DNA from: Labilithrix sp.
GTDB lineage: Bacteria > Myxococcota_A > Polyangia > Polyangiales > Polyangiaceae
Direction: 5' to 3'
Length of the DNA: 64,000 bases
Assembly: GCA_019637155.1 (NCBI GenBank)
Contig: JAHBWE010000032.1
Location: 1 to 64,000 of the forward strand
Positions 17,100-26,560 of the stretch are shown in pieces; the stretch's first letter is position 1; each line of letters begins with the position of its first letter. Made by a program: the position numbers and the translations under genes. The notes beneath the pieces are model-generated. The model ran no database searches. It saw nothing but the letters and a program-made list of their open reading frames with translations, and was not told the origin of the DNA.

Positions 17100-17851
17100 C
17101 GCCCCACCTCGAACATCGTGACGTGGTCGACCGCGCCGGGCAAGGCGTCGAGCCGCCGATCGCGCAGCGCGGCCTCGACGTCGCGCACCGTCTGCGGCGT
17201 GTCGAGGAAGAGACCGTGGATGGTCAAGCGCTCACCCATGATCGGATGGCGGACCGCGTCCGGGAGCTCTTTGCGCTTGCCCGGCTCGATCGCGATCGAC
17301 ATCGGGTTGTCCGTCTCGCTCGTCCATGCGGGATAAAACCAGTACACGCGGCCTCCGTCGTCGACGCCGAAGATCATGAGGTAGGCCTTGTCGCTCGCGT
17401 TGTCGTAGGAGAACGCGAGCTCGTCGCCGGCGCCGATCGGCCCGCTCGCGAGCACCACCGCGCCGCTGTCCGCGTTCGCGCGATAGACCGCGATCGTGGA
17501 CGTGGACGCGGGCGTGGACGGCGCGGTCGTGCCCGTGACCGATCCGCGCGCGGTGAAGCCGTCGTCCTTCGGGGCGGGGCGGACGACGAAGAAGAGGAGC
17601 GCCGCGAAGGCGAGCGCGGCCGCGACGAGGGGGAGCTTCGAGACGCGCGGCCTCCGGAGGCCGAGCCCGCGCGCGACGCGCTCCTCCGCGACGAGCGCCT
17701 GCGGATCGATCTGCCCGAGGATCTGGCGCTTGCGGTAGCGCGCGCGGCAGGTGTCGCAGCCGTCGAGGTGCGCGCGCATGCGGCGCTCCTCGCGCGGCGC
17801 GATGGTGCCGGCGAAGTGGGCGTCGACGAGGGTCCGATCTGCGCAGGTCAT
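17096..17851 (-). CDS. Membrane anti-sigma factor with periplasmic domain
   Basis: 251 aa from the ATG at 17851. The N-terminal zinc-binding anti-sigma motif is visible as HLDGCDTC (HxxxCxxC), followed by a basic stretch, one membrane helix (about 72-90) and an extracytoplasmic domain (about 115-250) with DELAFSYDNASDKAYLMIFG, resembling DUF4384-type domains found next to caspase-like proteins. It should hold the adjacent ECF sigma factor at the membrane. Both ends overlap the neighbouring genes by four bases. Confidence 0.85.
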   Translation of the reverse strand: MTCADRTLVDAHFAGTIAPREERRMRAHLDGCDTCRARYRKRQILGQIDPQALVAEERVARGLGLRRPRVSKLPLVAAALAFAALLFFVVRPAPKDDGFTARGSVTGTTAPSTPASTSTIAVYRANADSGAVVLASGPIGAGDELAFSYDNASDKAYLMIFGVDDGGRVYWFYPAWTSETDNPMSIAIEPGKRKELPDAVRHPIMGERLTIHGLFLDTPQTVRDVEAALRDRRLDALPGAVDHVTMFEVGR

Positions 17852-18381
17852 GACTCCACCACGAATCGTTCGAGCTGCTCGCGAATGCGTTGTTCCTGGT
17901 AGACGAGCGTGGAGCGCGGGATGCCGAGCAGGACCGCGGCGTCGCGCTGGGCGATCCGGTTGATGAAGCGCACCTCGAAGAGGGCGGCGTCTTCCTTCGC
18001 GAGGACCTCCTCGCGGAAGCGATCGATCATCATCTTCGCCTCGATCTCGTCGTCGACCTGCGTCACCGGCTCGAAGGACGCGGTCTCCTCGAGCCCCTTC
18101 TCGCGCCGCCGCTTGCGGAGGTCGTCGACCGCGGCGCGCACGGCGACCTGGGTGAGCCACGCGGCGAGGTTCCCGCCTTGGAAGCTGCGGCGCATGTCGC
18201 TCCTGGAGAGCAGCCGGTAGAACACGTCGTGCGCGATCGTCTCGGCGTCGACGGGCCCGACCAGCCTGCGCGCCGCGGCGATGACGCGGCGCGCGTGCTC
18301 TTTGTAAGCGTCCTCGATCGCCCACCGCTCGCCGGCGTGAAAGGCCGCGAGGAACCGATCGCCCTCCGCGACGTCCTTCAT
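17848..18381 (-). CDS. ECF-type RNA polymerase sigma factor
   Basis: 177 aa from the ATG at 18381; a GTG at 18405 would add eight residues. Region 2 is seen as AETIAHDVFYRLL and LAAWLTQVAVRAAVDDLRKR; region 4 as RIAQRDAAVLLGIPRSTLVYQEQR. The length is typical of ECF factors. It is the first gene of a coupled set (sigma, anti-sigma, caspase-like protein) whose junctions are all ATGA overlaps. By analogy with other ECF pairs it probably controls its own operon after the membrane anti-sigma factor is inactivated. Confidence 0.88.
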   Translation of the reverse strand: MKDVAEGDRFLAAFHAGERWAIEDAYKEHARRVIAAARRLVGPVDAETIAHDVFYRLLSRSDMRRSFQGGNLAAWLTQVAVRAAVDDLRKRRREKGLEETASFEPVTQVDDEIEAKMMIDRFREEVLAKEDAALFEVRFINRIAQRDAAVLLGIPRSTLVYQEQRIREQLERFVVES

Positions 18382-18490
18382 CGCCAGCTCGAACGGCAGG
18401 AGCACACGCGACAACGAACGAGCCGCCCACGATGGACGAAAAAAAACTCGCCACCGCCACGCGGCCCCCCGCTCGCCCCCGCGGTCGGCG

Positions 18491-20059
18491 TCATTCGAGC
18501 TCGACGGCGCGCTCCTGACCGTGCGGAGCCCCTCCCTTCATCACCGCGACTTTTCCTTTGCTCATGGTGCTCGGGACCGGGATCCGGATGGTGGTGGCGC
18601 CTACGTGCGCGGGGAGGAGCATGTTCGCGCGGTTGTAGAGCACCGCGTCCGGCGCGGTGGTGAGGGCGGCGCGGTAGGGCCACGGTGTCCCGGTGGTGTT
18701 CGGGACCGGCTCGATCGCGATCTCCCACGCGTCCGCGAGCGGCGGGTACGCGCGGTCCTGCGTCGCCGGGAACGGCGCGAGCTTCTCGAAGGTCGCAGCC
18801 TCCGTGTAGTGCGCCCCGGCCGTGACGCCGGTGAGCGGCGGCTGCGTGAAGAGCCCGGCCGGCACGTCGAGCTTCACCTCGACGACGCGGACGCTCTTCG
18901 CCTTGCCGCGCTGGACGTCGGTGATCGACGGCTCGGCGCCGACGACGCGCGGCTTGCCGTGCTCGTCGAGGTGGAGGGCGCCTCCTTTCTTGTCGCACGT
19001 CCCCTCGCCGGGCGCGGCGAGCGTGCTGCACACGCCGCAGTTGCAGCCGTCGCAGACGGGGAGCTCACCGTCGCCGCGGTCCTTCGGGATCCCCTTCTCC
19101 GCGCGGAGCCACTGCTCGAGCGTGAGCTCGTACGGCTTGCCGACGTCGCCCGCGTCGAACGCGGCCTTGAAGCGCGCGGCCGCCTCCTTGCCGATGTAGC
19201 GGATGTGCCAGTGCTCGTAGCGGTAGCCCGCGCGCGGGTTGATGCCGACCGGGATGTCGTAGCGCGTGACGCAGCTCTGCTTCGGATGCCGATCGTCGGG
19301 GTGGATCGGGTACGGCATGACGAACCCAAACTCGGTCGCGTGCTCGCGGATCCAGCGCCCCGCGTCGGTGCAGCCGAAGCCGTCGCGGAACACGCCCTTC
19401 GGGTGTTTGGCCCACTCCTCGGTGAAGAGGTCCACCGTGGTGCCGAGCTGATGTTGCGAGTGCCCCGGCAGCGCCGACTGCTCCGTCGCCTTGCAGAAGT
19501 CGCTGTTCCGCGCCCAGTTGCCGAAGGTCCCGCACTGCGCGCCGTAGCTGCGGAACGCGGACTCGACCTTTCCAGGGAATCCAGCTTTTTTCATCGCGGC
19601 GAGGACCTCGTCGAGCGCGGCGGCGGCGTCCTTGCGGAGGCACTGCACCGCCTCGCACTCCGCCGCCGTCTTCGGCTTGCCGTTCCGGATGTCGACCATG
19701 TCCGACGGCGCATAGTCGGGCGCGAGCGATCCGGTCGGCGACCGGTTCACGATCGCGAGCAGGTCGTCCCCGTCGACGAACGACGTCTCGACGTCCTTCT
19801 TCGCGACGCCCGCGCCGAGCGCGCCGCACCCGGCGCGCGCCGCGACGCGGGGACGGCCGAAGGGATCCTCCGGCGGCGGGGCCGCGGCGTCTTCGACGAC
19901 CGCGATCGCGGCGGCGTCCACGCCGGCGTCGACGCGCGCGACGACCGGCGCCGCGGCCTCGCTCGGAGGCGCGCCCGCGTCCGTGCTCGACTTCGTGCTG
20001 CACGCCACGACGACGACCGCCGCCACGACGCATGAAGACCAGCCGAGACCCCGAGCCAT
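18491..20059 (-). CDS. VanY-like D,D-carboxypeptidase lipoprotein
   Basis: 522 aa from the ATG at 20059. The signal sequence ends in the lipobox VVVVAC, followed by an Ala/Asp/Pro-rich spacer. The peptidase domain (about 120-320) shows ESAFRSYGAQ, GHSQHQLGTTVDLF (SxHxxGxAxD zinc motif) and YEHWHIRYIG (catalytic Glu and zinc His of the ExxH end). A Cys cluster CDGCNCGVC follows, and then a second domain of about 170 residues of unknown function. It trims peptidoglycan side chains. A GAAGG ribosome site precedes the start. Confidence 0.88.
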   Translation of the reverse strand: MARGLGWSSCVVAAVVVVACSTKSSTDAGAPPSEAAAPVVARVDAGVDAAAIAVVEDAAAPPPEDPFGRPRVAARAGCGALGAGVAKKDVETSFVDGDDLLAIVNRSPTGSLAPDYAPSDMVDIRNGKPKTAAECEAVQCLRKDAAAALDEVLAAMKKAGFPGKVESAFRSYGAQCGTFGNWARNSDFCKATEQSALPGHSQHQLGTTVDLFTEEWAKHPKGVFRDGFGCTDAGRWIREHATEFGFVMPYPIHPDDRHPKQSCVTRYDIPVGINPRAGYRYEHWHIRYIGKEAAARFKAAFDAGDVGKPYELTLEQWLRAEKGIPKDRGDGELPVCDGCNCGVCSTLAAPGEGTCDKKGGALHLDEHGKPRVVGAEPSITDVQRGKAKSVRVVEVKLDVPAGLFTQPPLTGVTAGAHYTEAATFEKLAPFPATQDRAYPPLADAWEIAIEPVPNTTGTPWPYRAALTTAPDAVLYNRANMLLPAHVGATTIRIPVPSTMSKGKVAVMKGGAPHGQERAVELE

Positions 20060-20247
20060 CCACGCCTTCTGCCGCGCCCACCACGCGGCGTCCAGAGCAT
20101 CGTCCGCCAACACCCCCGCACACGACACCGCCAACGCCGTCGTCGCCTCGGGCGCGCATTCGCCCCTGCAGCGACCGCACGGCGCTCGGTTCCGTGCATG
20201 CACATGCCGTCGTCGCAACCGAAGAGCGGCCGCCTCACATCGAGACA

Positions 20248-20276
20248 TTGGGGATCGTGCGTCGTTCGCCTACGAT
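20248..20276 (+). promoter_or_regulatory. Candidate promoter of fibrinogen-like gene
   Basis: TTGGGG (20248-20253), 17-base spacer, TACGAT (20271-20276), six bases before the ATG at 20283. Predicted leaderless. Confidence 0.5.
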
Positions 20277-20282
20277 CGCGGC

Positions 20283-21053
20283 ATGTCGGGGCGGGTGGCA
20301 CGCGTGCTTCTCGGTGGCGCCGCCTTGGACGTCGTCGTCATGCATGCTTGCGCGCCCTTCGGCGTGGAGCCGGGCGCGGCGAGCGAGGTCGAAGGCGGCG
20401 CGCCAGTGCAGGAACAGGAGCAAGAAGCGAGCGTCGCGCCGCCGCTCCCGAAGAGGGACGCCGGACCGTCGCTGAGCTGCAAGGACCACCGCGCGCGCGG
20501 CAACACGGTCAGCGGCCTCTACACGCTGGAGCTGCCGGAACGCTTCGGCGTCCAGGTCTGGTGCGACATGACGCTCGCCGGCGGCGGGTGGACGCTGGTC
20601 GGACGCTCGGGCGACTCCACGTCGAGCAGCGGGCCTTTCGGCTGGCGGGGCAAGCGCGGCTCACTCGATGACTTCACGACGCCGTACTCCCTCGATCTGG
20701 CGCAGCATCCCGTTCCGTTCCGGGAGATCCTCATCGGGGAAGCGACAGCGGGGAGCTTCGCGTGGGGTGAGAACGTGCTCCGCGCGGAGCTCCCCGAAGG
20801 CTTCATGCAGACCACCGACGCCGGGGTCCTTCTCACCAACGAGACGAGCGTCACGGGACCGTGTCAGTCGTTCGACGGCGCGTGGATGCTCCGCCATGCC
20901 GGCCACACGCGCGAGACGGACTTTTTCTTCTTTCGCGACAATCCCAATTTGGGCAATTTTGGCCTTTACCCCCATCGGTTCCAGCTCTCGGCGACCGGCT
21001 GCGATCGGAGCTCGGACCTCCACGGAAAGAAGGGCATGATCATGGTCCGCTGA
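20283..21053 (+). CDS. Fibrinogen-like (GGGWT) lipoprotein
   Basis: 256 aa. A short signal sequence ends in VVVMHAC, a plausible lipobox. The domain from about residue 65 matches fibrinogen-related proteins: SCKDH, SGLYTLELP, VQVWCDMTLAGGGWTLVGRS, and a C-terminal region with the GTGCDRSSD-like calcium/ligand side. This family is known in bacteria as the YCDxxxxGGGWTL group. It probably binds glycans or proteins at the cell surface. It is divergent from the VanY-like gene, with 223 bases between them. Confidence 0.8.
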   Translation: MSGRVARVLLGGAALDVVVMHACAPFGVEPGAASEVEGGAPVQEQEQEASVAPPLPKRDAGPSLSCKDHRARGNTVSGLYTLELPERFGVQVWCDMTLAGGGWTLVGRSGDSTSSSGPFGWRGKRGSLDDFTTPYSLDLAQHPVPFREILIGEATAGSFAWGENVLRAELPEGFMQTTDAGVLLTNETSVTGPCQSFDGAWMLRHAGHTRETDFFFFRDNPNLGNFGLYPHRFQLSATGCDRSSDLHGKKGMIMVR

Positions 21054-21074
21054 CGCGCGCGCGTCGCTGCGCGA

Positions 21075-21233
21075 TCAGGCGTCGACCGGATCGCTCGCGC
21101 GTCTCCCGCCGTTGCGGCGGCGGCCCTCGGGGCGCGGCATCTCGCGGCGATCCGGGGCCTGGCGGCGGTCCTCGCCGGTGCGGCGCTCCGGGGCGGGGAC
21201 GATTCGAGGCGCTGAGTGCTTCTTCGCGCGCAT
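21075..21233 (-). CDS. Small Arg-rich protein with DRR repeats
   Basis: 52 aa, with repeated motifs ERRTGEDRR, PDRRE, EGRRRNGGRR. Small proteins with spaced GxDRR motifs occur in many bacteria, which supports a real gene, but the reading frame is short and the ribosome site is weak. It is oriented toward the fibrinogen-like gene. No function is known; nucleic-acid binding is possible from its charge. Confidence 0.4.
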   Translation of the reverse strand: MRAKKHSAPRIVPAPERRTGEDRRQAPDRREMPRPEGRRRNGGRRASDPVDA

Positions 21234-21317
21234 CCCACGGCGATACGCGGCCGCTTCGCGGCGGGCCAAGTTCTCTGCGGAACGGCCCGCGGCGGAGGGG
21301 CATCGAACGGCGAAACC

Positions 21318-21716
<399 letters not shown>

Positions 21717-21756
21717 GGAGCGGAACGGAACGGAGCGAAACAGAACGGAGCGGAGC

Positions 21757-23097
21757 CTAGGGAAAGCGCCCGCAGGCGGCGAGGAGGTCGAGGCGCGCCT
21801 GGCGCGAGGCGTCCTCCGCGACGGCGGCGCCGGTCTCGGCCTGGTGGTAGCGGCGCTCGGCGTCGACGACCTCGATGTTCGACGTCGCGCCGGCCTCGTA
21901 GGCGGCGCGCGCGAGATCGAGCGACTCCTTCGCGAGGCTCGCCGCTTCGCGCGCGGCCTCGAGCGCCTCGTCGGAGCGGCGCATCTCGTCGAACGCGACC
22001 CGGACCTCGGAGCGCGCCTGCCGGAGCGCGCCCTCGAGCCGCGCGCGCGCCTCCGCCTCGAGCGCGCTCCGCTCCTCCTGCACGCCGTAGCGGAGGCCGC
22101 CGTCGTAGAGCGGGAGCTGGAGCACGAGCAGCGCCTGCCAGCCGGTGGTGGGCTGCGTGAACGTGGGCGGGTTCTGGTAGAACGGCTGGCCGAGCGCGCT
22201 CAGCGTCGGGAGGTAGTCGACCCACGAGTCGCGTGACGCGCGGCGCGCGACCGCGAGGCGATCGCGATCGACCGCGATGTCCGCGCGGCGCGAGCTCGCT
22301 TCGTTCATCGCCGCGTCGACCGACGGCGGCGGCGAGAGCGACGGGTCCTCCGCCGCGTCGACGCCTCCCTCTTCGCCCATCAAGACGCCGAGGGCCTCCT
22401 GCGCGCGCGAGAGCGCGGCGAGCTCCTGCTTCACGCGCACGTCCGCCGTCGCGCGCTCTTGCGCCGCGCGCACCGCGTCGAGCTTGTTGCCGACGCCGCC
22501 CTCGAACCGCGTGACGGCGTAGTCCTCGAACGCGCGCGACGTCCGGAGCGCGCGCTGCGCGGCCTGAAGCACGCGGTGCTCCGCGATCACGGTGAGGTAC
22601 GCCCGCGCGGTCTGGAGCGCGACCGCGCGCCGGACGTCGGCCGCGGACGCGCGCGACGTCGCGACCCCTTCCTTCGCGCGCTGCGACGCGACCCACTGGC
22701 GCGGCGCGATGAGCGGGACGTTGAGCTGCAGGTTCGCGTTCATCGAGTCCTTCGGGAGCACGATGTTGCCGTTCGCGAGGCGCCGATCGTCGTCGAGGCG
22801 CGTGTACGTCCCGTTCGCGACGAGGGTCGGGAGCCACGCCGCGCGGACCTGCCGCGCGAGCGCGACGGAGCGCTCCACCTCTTGCTGCGCGATCTCCGTG
22901 TTCGGGTTCCGCTCGAGCGCGCGGCGCACCGCCTCCGCGAGCGTGACCGCGCCCGCGGCGGCCTTCTTCGGCGACTCCATCGGCCGCACGTCGACCGGAG
23001 GCGGCGGCTGCGGCGGCTCGCCTGCCGCAGCCGCGACGGGGACGAGCACGAACATCGCGACCCCCGCCAAGGTCGGTTTCAGCACGGCGCGAAGCAT
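21757..23097 (-). CDS. TolC-family outer-membrane efflux protein
   Basis: 446 aa from the ATG at 23097. A signal peptide precedes the typical start of the family (VTLAEAVRRALERNPNTEIA). Two halves of long coiled-coil helices, RQVRAAWLPTLVANGTY and WVDYLPTLSALGQPFY, mark the internal repeat of TolC proteins, and YEAGATSNIEVVDAERRYHQAE is the conserved C-terminal helix motif. It forms a trimeric export duct; no inner-membrane pump gene is adjacent. A CATCTT hexamer six bases before the start may be a -10 box. Confidence 0.9.
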   Translation of the reverse strand: MLRAVLKPTLAGVAMFVLVPVAAAAGEPPQPPPPVDVRPMESPKKAAAGAVTLAEAVRRALERNPNTEIAQQEVERSVALARQVRAAWLPTLVANGTYTRLDDDRRLANGNIVLPKDSMNANLQLNVPLIAPRQWVASQRAKEGVATSRASAADVRRAVALQTARAYLTVIAEHRVLQAAQRALRTSRAFEDYAVTRFEGGVGNKLDAVRAAQERATADVRVKQELAALSRAQEALGVLMGEEGGVDAAEDPSLSPPPSVDAAMNEASSRRADIAVDRDRLAVARRASRDSWVDYLPTLSALGQPFYQNPPTFTQPTTGWQALLVLQLPLYDGGLRYGVQEERSALEAEARARLEGALRQARSEVRVAFDEMRRSDEALEAAREAASLAKESLDLARAAYEAGATSNIEVVDAERRYHQAETGAAVAEDASRQARLDLLAACGRFP

Positions 23098-23235
23098 ACT
23101 CGAAAGATGCCGCGCCGGGCCCCGCGCGCCGCTCCTTGTGACGAGCGGTGTAGTTTCTCCGACGAACATGCAGCTCGGCCGCAGCCGGCCGAGCTCGATC
23201 CATTTTCCCGATCCCGCGACCTGCAGTTCATCCGG

Positions 23236-23241
23236 TAGGAT
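23236..23241 (+). promoter_or_regulatory. Candidate -10 box of molybdoenzyme operon
   Basis: TAGGAT, ten bases before the ATG at 23252. No clear -35. The same GGTAGGAT string precedes the phosphatase gene at 11671 at nearly the same distance. Confidence 0.35.
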
Positions 23242-23251
23242 CGGCGCGACG

Positions 23252-24289
23252 ATGCAGCATCGAGCGAGCCGCGCCCGCGCGACGTTCTGGGGAGCGTCCT
23301 TCACCGCGCTGCTCGGCGTCATGATCGTCGCGGGCTCGCGGAAGCTCGCCCACTTCGACGCCGCGCTCGTCGGCTACACGTTCGCGACGCTCTTCGCGAC
23401 GTTCGGCATCACCTACCGCTACGTCATGTGGCTGGAGCGTCCGCCGACGCGGATGTACTGGCGGCGCGGCTTTCGCGCCTTCCTCTCGCCGAGCGCGCTC
23501 CTCCAGAACGTCCCCGCCGCCGTCCGGCGCGCCGTCGTCGACCTCGCGGCGAACCGCTTCATCTTCCGCCGCGGCGCGCTCCGCGGCGCCGCGCACTGGC
23601 TCATCATGTGGGGCTGCCTCGTCGGGGCGGCGATCACGTTCCCGCTCGTCTGGGGATGGATCCACTTCGAGACCCCCGACGGAGACCTCGAGAGCTACCG
23701 GACCTACGTCTTCGGCCTGCCCGCCGGCGAGTTCCAGGTGCACTCCGTGCTCGCCTTCATCGTCTTCCACGGCCTCGTGTGGGCGGCGCTCCTCGTCATC
23801 GCCGGCGTCATGCTCGCGTTCCGCCGCCGCATGATCGATCACGGCGCGGCGGCGGCGCAGCAGTTCGGCGAGGACATCCTGCCGCTCGTGCTCCTCCTCG
23901 CGATCAGCGTCACCGGCGTCATGCTGACCGTGAGCTACACGTGGATGAAGGGATACGCGTACTCGTTCATCGCGATCCTCCACGCCGTCACCGTCATCGT
24001 GACGTTGCTCTGGCTGCCGTTCGGGAAGCTCTTTCACGTCTTCCAGCGCCCCGCCCAGCTCGGGGTGAGCTTCTACAAGGACGCCGCCGCGCGCGGGGAG
24101 CAGGCGCGCTGCCGGCGCTGCGAGGAGCCGTTCGCCGGCGCGACGATGATCCGCGACCTCATGACGGTGGAGCGCGAGCTCGGCTTCCGCTACGATGACT
24201 ACCAGCAGGTCTGCCCCCGCTGCCGGCGCGCGATGTTCGGTCTCGCCCAGACGGCGATGTGGAGACCCGTACCCACCACGGAGGAGTGA
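23252..24289 (+). CDS. Cytochrome b-like membrane subunit with zinc ribbon
   Basis: 345 aa with about six membrane helices. Histidines in or near helices (His115, His164, His173, His244, His262) could ligate b hemes as in NarI-type quinone-linked subunits. The cytoplasmic C-terminus has two CxxC pairs (287/290 and 321/324) that look like a zinc ribbon or iron-sulfur site. It starts the operon of the Mo enzyme, three bases before the catalytic subunit gene, so it is the likely quinone-side electron partner. It may be misread as a transporter because of its helices. Confidence 0.75.
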   Translation: MQHRASRARATFWGASFTALLGVMIVAGSRKLAHFDAALVGYTFATLFATFGITYRYVMWLERPPTRMYWRRGFRAFLSPSALLQNVPAAVRRAVVDLAANRFIFRRGALRGAAHWLIMWGCLVGAAITFPLVWGWIHFETPDGDLESYRTYVFGLPAGEFQVHSVLAFIVFHGLVWAALLVIAGVMLAFRRRMIDHGAAAAQQFGEDILPLVLLLAISVTGVMLTVSYTWMKGYAYSFIAILHAVTVIVTLLWLPFGKLFHVFQRPAQLGVSFYKDAAARGEQARCRRCEEPFAGATMIRDLMTVERELGFRYDDYQQVCPRCRRAMFGLAQTAMWRPVPTTEE

Positions 24290-24292
24290 CCG

Positions 24293-26560
24293 ATGGCGAA
24301 GATCCCCGTCGACGAGCTCGCCATCACGAGGGCCTACGGCCCCCACGTCTCCGCCAAGATCCGCGGCGCGCCGGGCGAGGAGCCGGAGCGGCTCGTCAAG
24401 ACGCATTGCTGCTTCTGCGGCCAGCAATGCGGAATCCAGCTCAAGGTCCGAAACGAGCAAGTCATCGGCTTCGAGCCGTGGGAGGAGTTCCCGTTCAACC
24501 GCGGAATGCTCTGCCCGAAAGGCGTAAAGCGTTATCTCCAGGGCTCGCACCCGGACCGCCTCCTCACCGCGCTCGCGCGCGATCCTTCGCAGTCGAGCGG
24601 CTTCCGCCCGATCGCCTACGACGAGGCGATCGCCAAGGTCGCGCGCGAGATCGAGCGTCTCCAGGAGACGCACGGCCACGGGTCGGTCGGCGTCCTCGGC
24701 GGCGCGAGCCTCACGACGGAGAAGACCTACCTCCTCGGCAAGTTCGCGCGCGTCTGCTTGAAGACGCCGTTCATCGACTACAACGGCCGGCTCTGCATGG
24801 TGAGCGCGGGGGCGGCGAACAAGAAGGCCTTCGGCATCGATCGGACGACGAACCCGTGGGCCGACATGATCGGCACGGAGGTCATCTGGCTCGCGGGCTC
24901 GAACGTCGCCGAGTGCTCGCCGATCACGACGAACTACGTCTGGCAGGCGCGGGAGCGAGGCGCGAAGGTGATCGTGCAAGACCCGCGCATCACCCCGATC
25001 GCGCGCACGTGCGATCTCTATTTGCCAGTCCGCCCCGGTCGCGACGCGGCGCTGTTCGCGGGCGTCCTCCAGCTGATGATCGACAATGGCTGGATCGATC
25101 GCGACTTCATCGAGGCCCACACCGTCGGCTTCGACGAGGTCGCGAAGTATTGCCGGGAGTGGACGCCGGCGCGGACCGCCGACGTCACCGGCGTCCCCGA
25201 GCGCTCGCTCCGGAAGGCGGCGGAGCTCTGGGGCCAGGCGAAGTCGAGCTTCTTCTTCCACGCCCGCGGGATCGAGCATCACTCGAACGGAGTCCAGAAC
25301 GCGCTCGGCACGATCAACCTCGTGCTCGCGTCGGGGAGGCTCGGAAAACCGAATTGCGGATATGGGACGATCGTCGGGCAGGCCAACGGTCAAGGCGGCC
25401 GCGAGCACGGGATGAAATGCGATCAGCTCCCGGGCTGGCGCGAGATCACGAATCCCGATCATCGCAAATACATCGCCGGCGTCTGGGACATCGAGGAGAA
25501 GGACCTCCCCGGTCCCGGCGTCGACGCGTACGAGCTATTTCGCAAGATCGACGCCGGCGAGATCAAGGGCCTCGTCTCGATCTGCTTCAACCCGAAGGTC
25601 TCGCTGCCCGACAGCGACTTCGTCACGCGCGCGCTCGAGAAGCTCGAATTCTACGTCGCGATCGACTTCTTCCTGAACGACACCGCGCGCCACGCGGACG
25701 TCGTCCTCCCCGGCAGCCTCCACGAAGAGGACGAGGGCACCGTGACCCAGGTCGAAGGCCGCGTCATCAAGGTCAACAAGGCGGTGGAGTGCCCCGGCGA
25801 CGCGCGCCAGGACTGGCGGATCGTCCAGGACATCGCGCGCGCCCTCGGCCGCCCGAAGGGCTTCACCTTCGACGACCCGCGCGCGATCTTCGAGGAGCTC
25901 CGCGTCGCGAGCAAAGGTGGCGTCGCCGACTATTCGGGGATCACCTACGAGAAGATCGAGCGCCAGATGGGCGTGTTCTGGCCGTGCTACGCGGAGGACC
26001 CCCGCACCGGAAAAGCGAGCCCCGATCACGAGGGGACGCCCCGCCTCTTCGCGCCCGACAGCTACAACCCGGTCGCGAAGGGCGCGGGCCGGTTCTACTT
26101 CCCGGACGGCAAGGCGCGCTTCAACGTCGCCGACTACCGGACGCCCGCCGACGACGTCGACGAGGCCTATCCGCTCTTCTTGACCACCGGCCGCGTCGTG
26201 AGCCAGTTCCTCTCCGGCACCCAGACGCGGCGCATCGGCCCGCTCGTGAGCCAGTACCCGGAGCCGCGCATCGAGCTCCACCCGCGCCTCGCGCAGAAGC
26301 TCGGGATCGCCGACGGCGAATGGACGACGTGCGAGACGCGGCGCGGCACGATCACGCTGAAGGCGATGGTCGTGACGACGATCCGCCCCGACACGATCTT
26401 CATCCCCTACCACTGGGCCGGCGAGAAGAGCGCCAACCGCCTGACCGTCGCGGCGCAGGACCCGATCAGCAAGATCCCTCAGTACAAGGTCTGCGCCTGC
26501 CGCGTCCGCAAGGCGGACGGCGCGCCGTCGTACGCGTCGGTGCTGGAGCCGCAGCAATGA
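24293..26560 (+). CDS. Molybdopterin oxidoreductase, Nap/Nas-like catalytic subunit
   Basis: 755 aa. The N-terminal [4Fe-4S] site is C39xxC42xxxC46 with C74 in MLCPKG. The molybdenum-ligating cysteine is Cys168 in GRLCMVSA, as in periplasmic (Nap) and assimilatory (Nas/NarB) nitrate reductases; formate dehydrogenases differ here. Later blocks AGSNVAEC, QANGQGGREHG and YHWAGEKSANRLT are typical of the family. No Tat signal, so the enzyme is probably cytoplasmic. Nitrate is the likely substrate, but no nitrite reductase is nearby and another oxyanion is possible. It overlaps the next gene by ATGA. Confidence 0.9.
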   Translation: MAKIPVDELAITRAYGPHVSAKIRGAPGEEPERLVKTHCCFCGQQCGIQLKVRNEQVIGFEPWEEFPFNRGMLCPKGVKRYLQGSHPDRLLTALARDPSQSSGFRPIAYDEAIAKVAREIERLQETHGHGSVGVLGGASLTTEKTYLLGKFARVCLKTPFIDYNGRLCMVSAGAANKKAFGIDRTTNPWADMIGTEVIWLAGSNVAECSPITTNYVWQARERGAKVIVQDPRITPIARTCDLYLPVRPGRDAALFAGVLQLMIDNGWIDRDFIEAHTVGFDEVAKYCREWTPARTADVTGVPERSLRKAAELWGQAKSSFFFHARGIEHHSNGVQNALGTINLVLASGRLGKPNCGYGTIVGQANGQGGREHGMKCDQLPGWREITNPDHRKYIAGVWDIEEKDLPGPGVDAYELFRKIDAGEIKGLVSICFNPKVSLPDSDFVTRALEKLEFYVAIDFFLNDTARHADVVLPGSLHEEDEGTVTQVEGRVIKVNKAVECPGDARQDWRIVQDIARALGRPKGFTFDDPRAIFEELRVASKGGVADYSGITYEKIERQMGVFWPCYAEDPRTGKASPDHEGTPRLFAPDSYNPVAKGAGRFYFPDGKARFNVADYRTPADDVDEAYPLFLTTGRVVSQFLSGTQTRRIGPLVSQYPEPRIELHPRLAQKLGIADGEWTTCETRRGTITLKAMVVTTIRPDTIFIPYHWAGEKSANRLTVAAQDPISKIPQYKVCACRVRKADGAPSYASVLEPQQ

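Noticed and set aside
21717..21756. GGAACGGAGC-type purine repeat between convergent genes
   Set aside because: Irregular, short and without pairing; noted in the glutaredoxin-like entry but not called as a repeat element or terminator.
23252..24289. Reading the cytochrome b-like subunit as a transporter
   Set aside because: Position in the Mo operon, membrane histidines and the CxxC pairs fit an electron-transfer subunit better.
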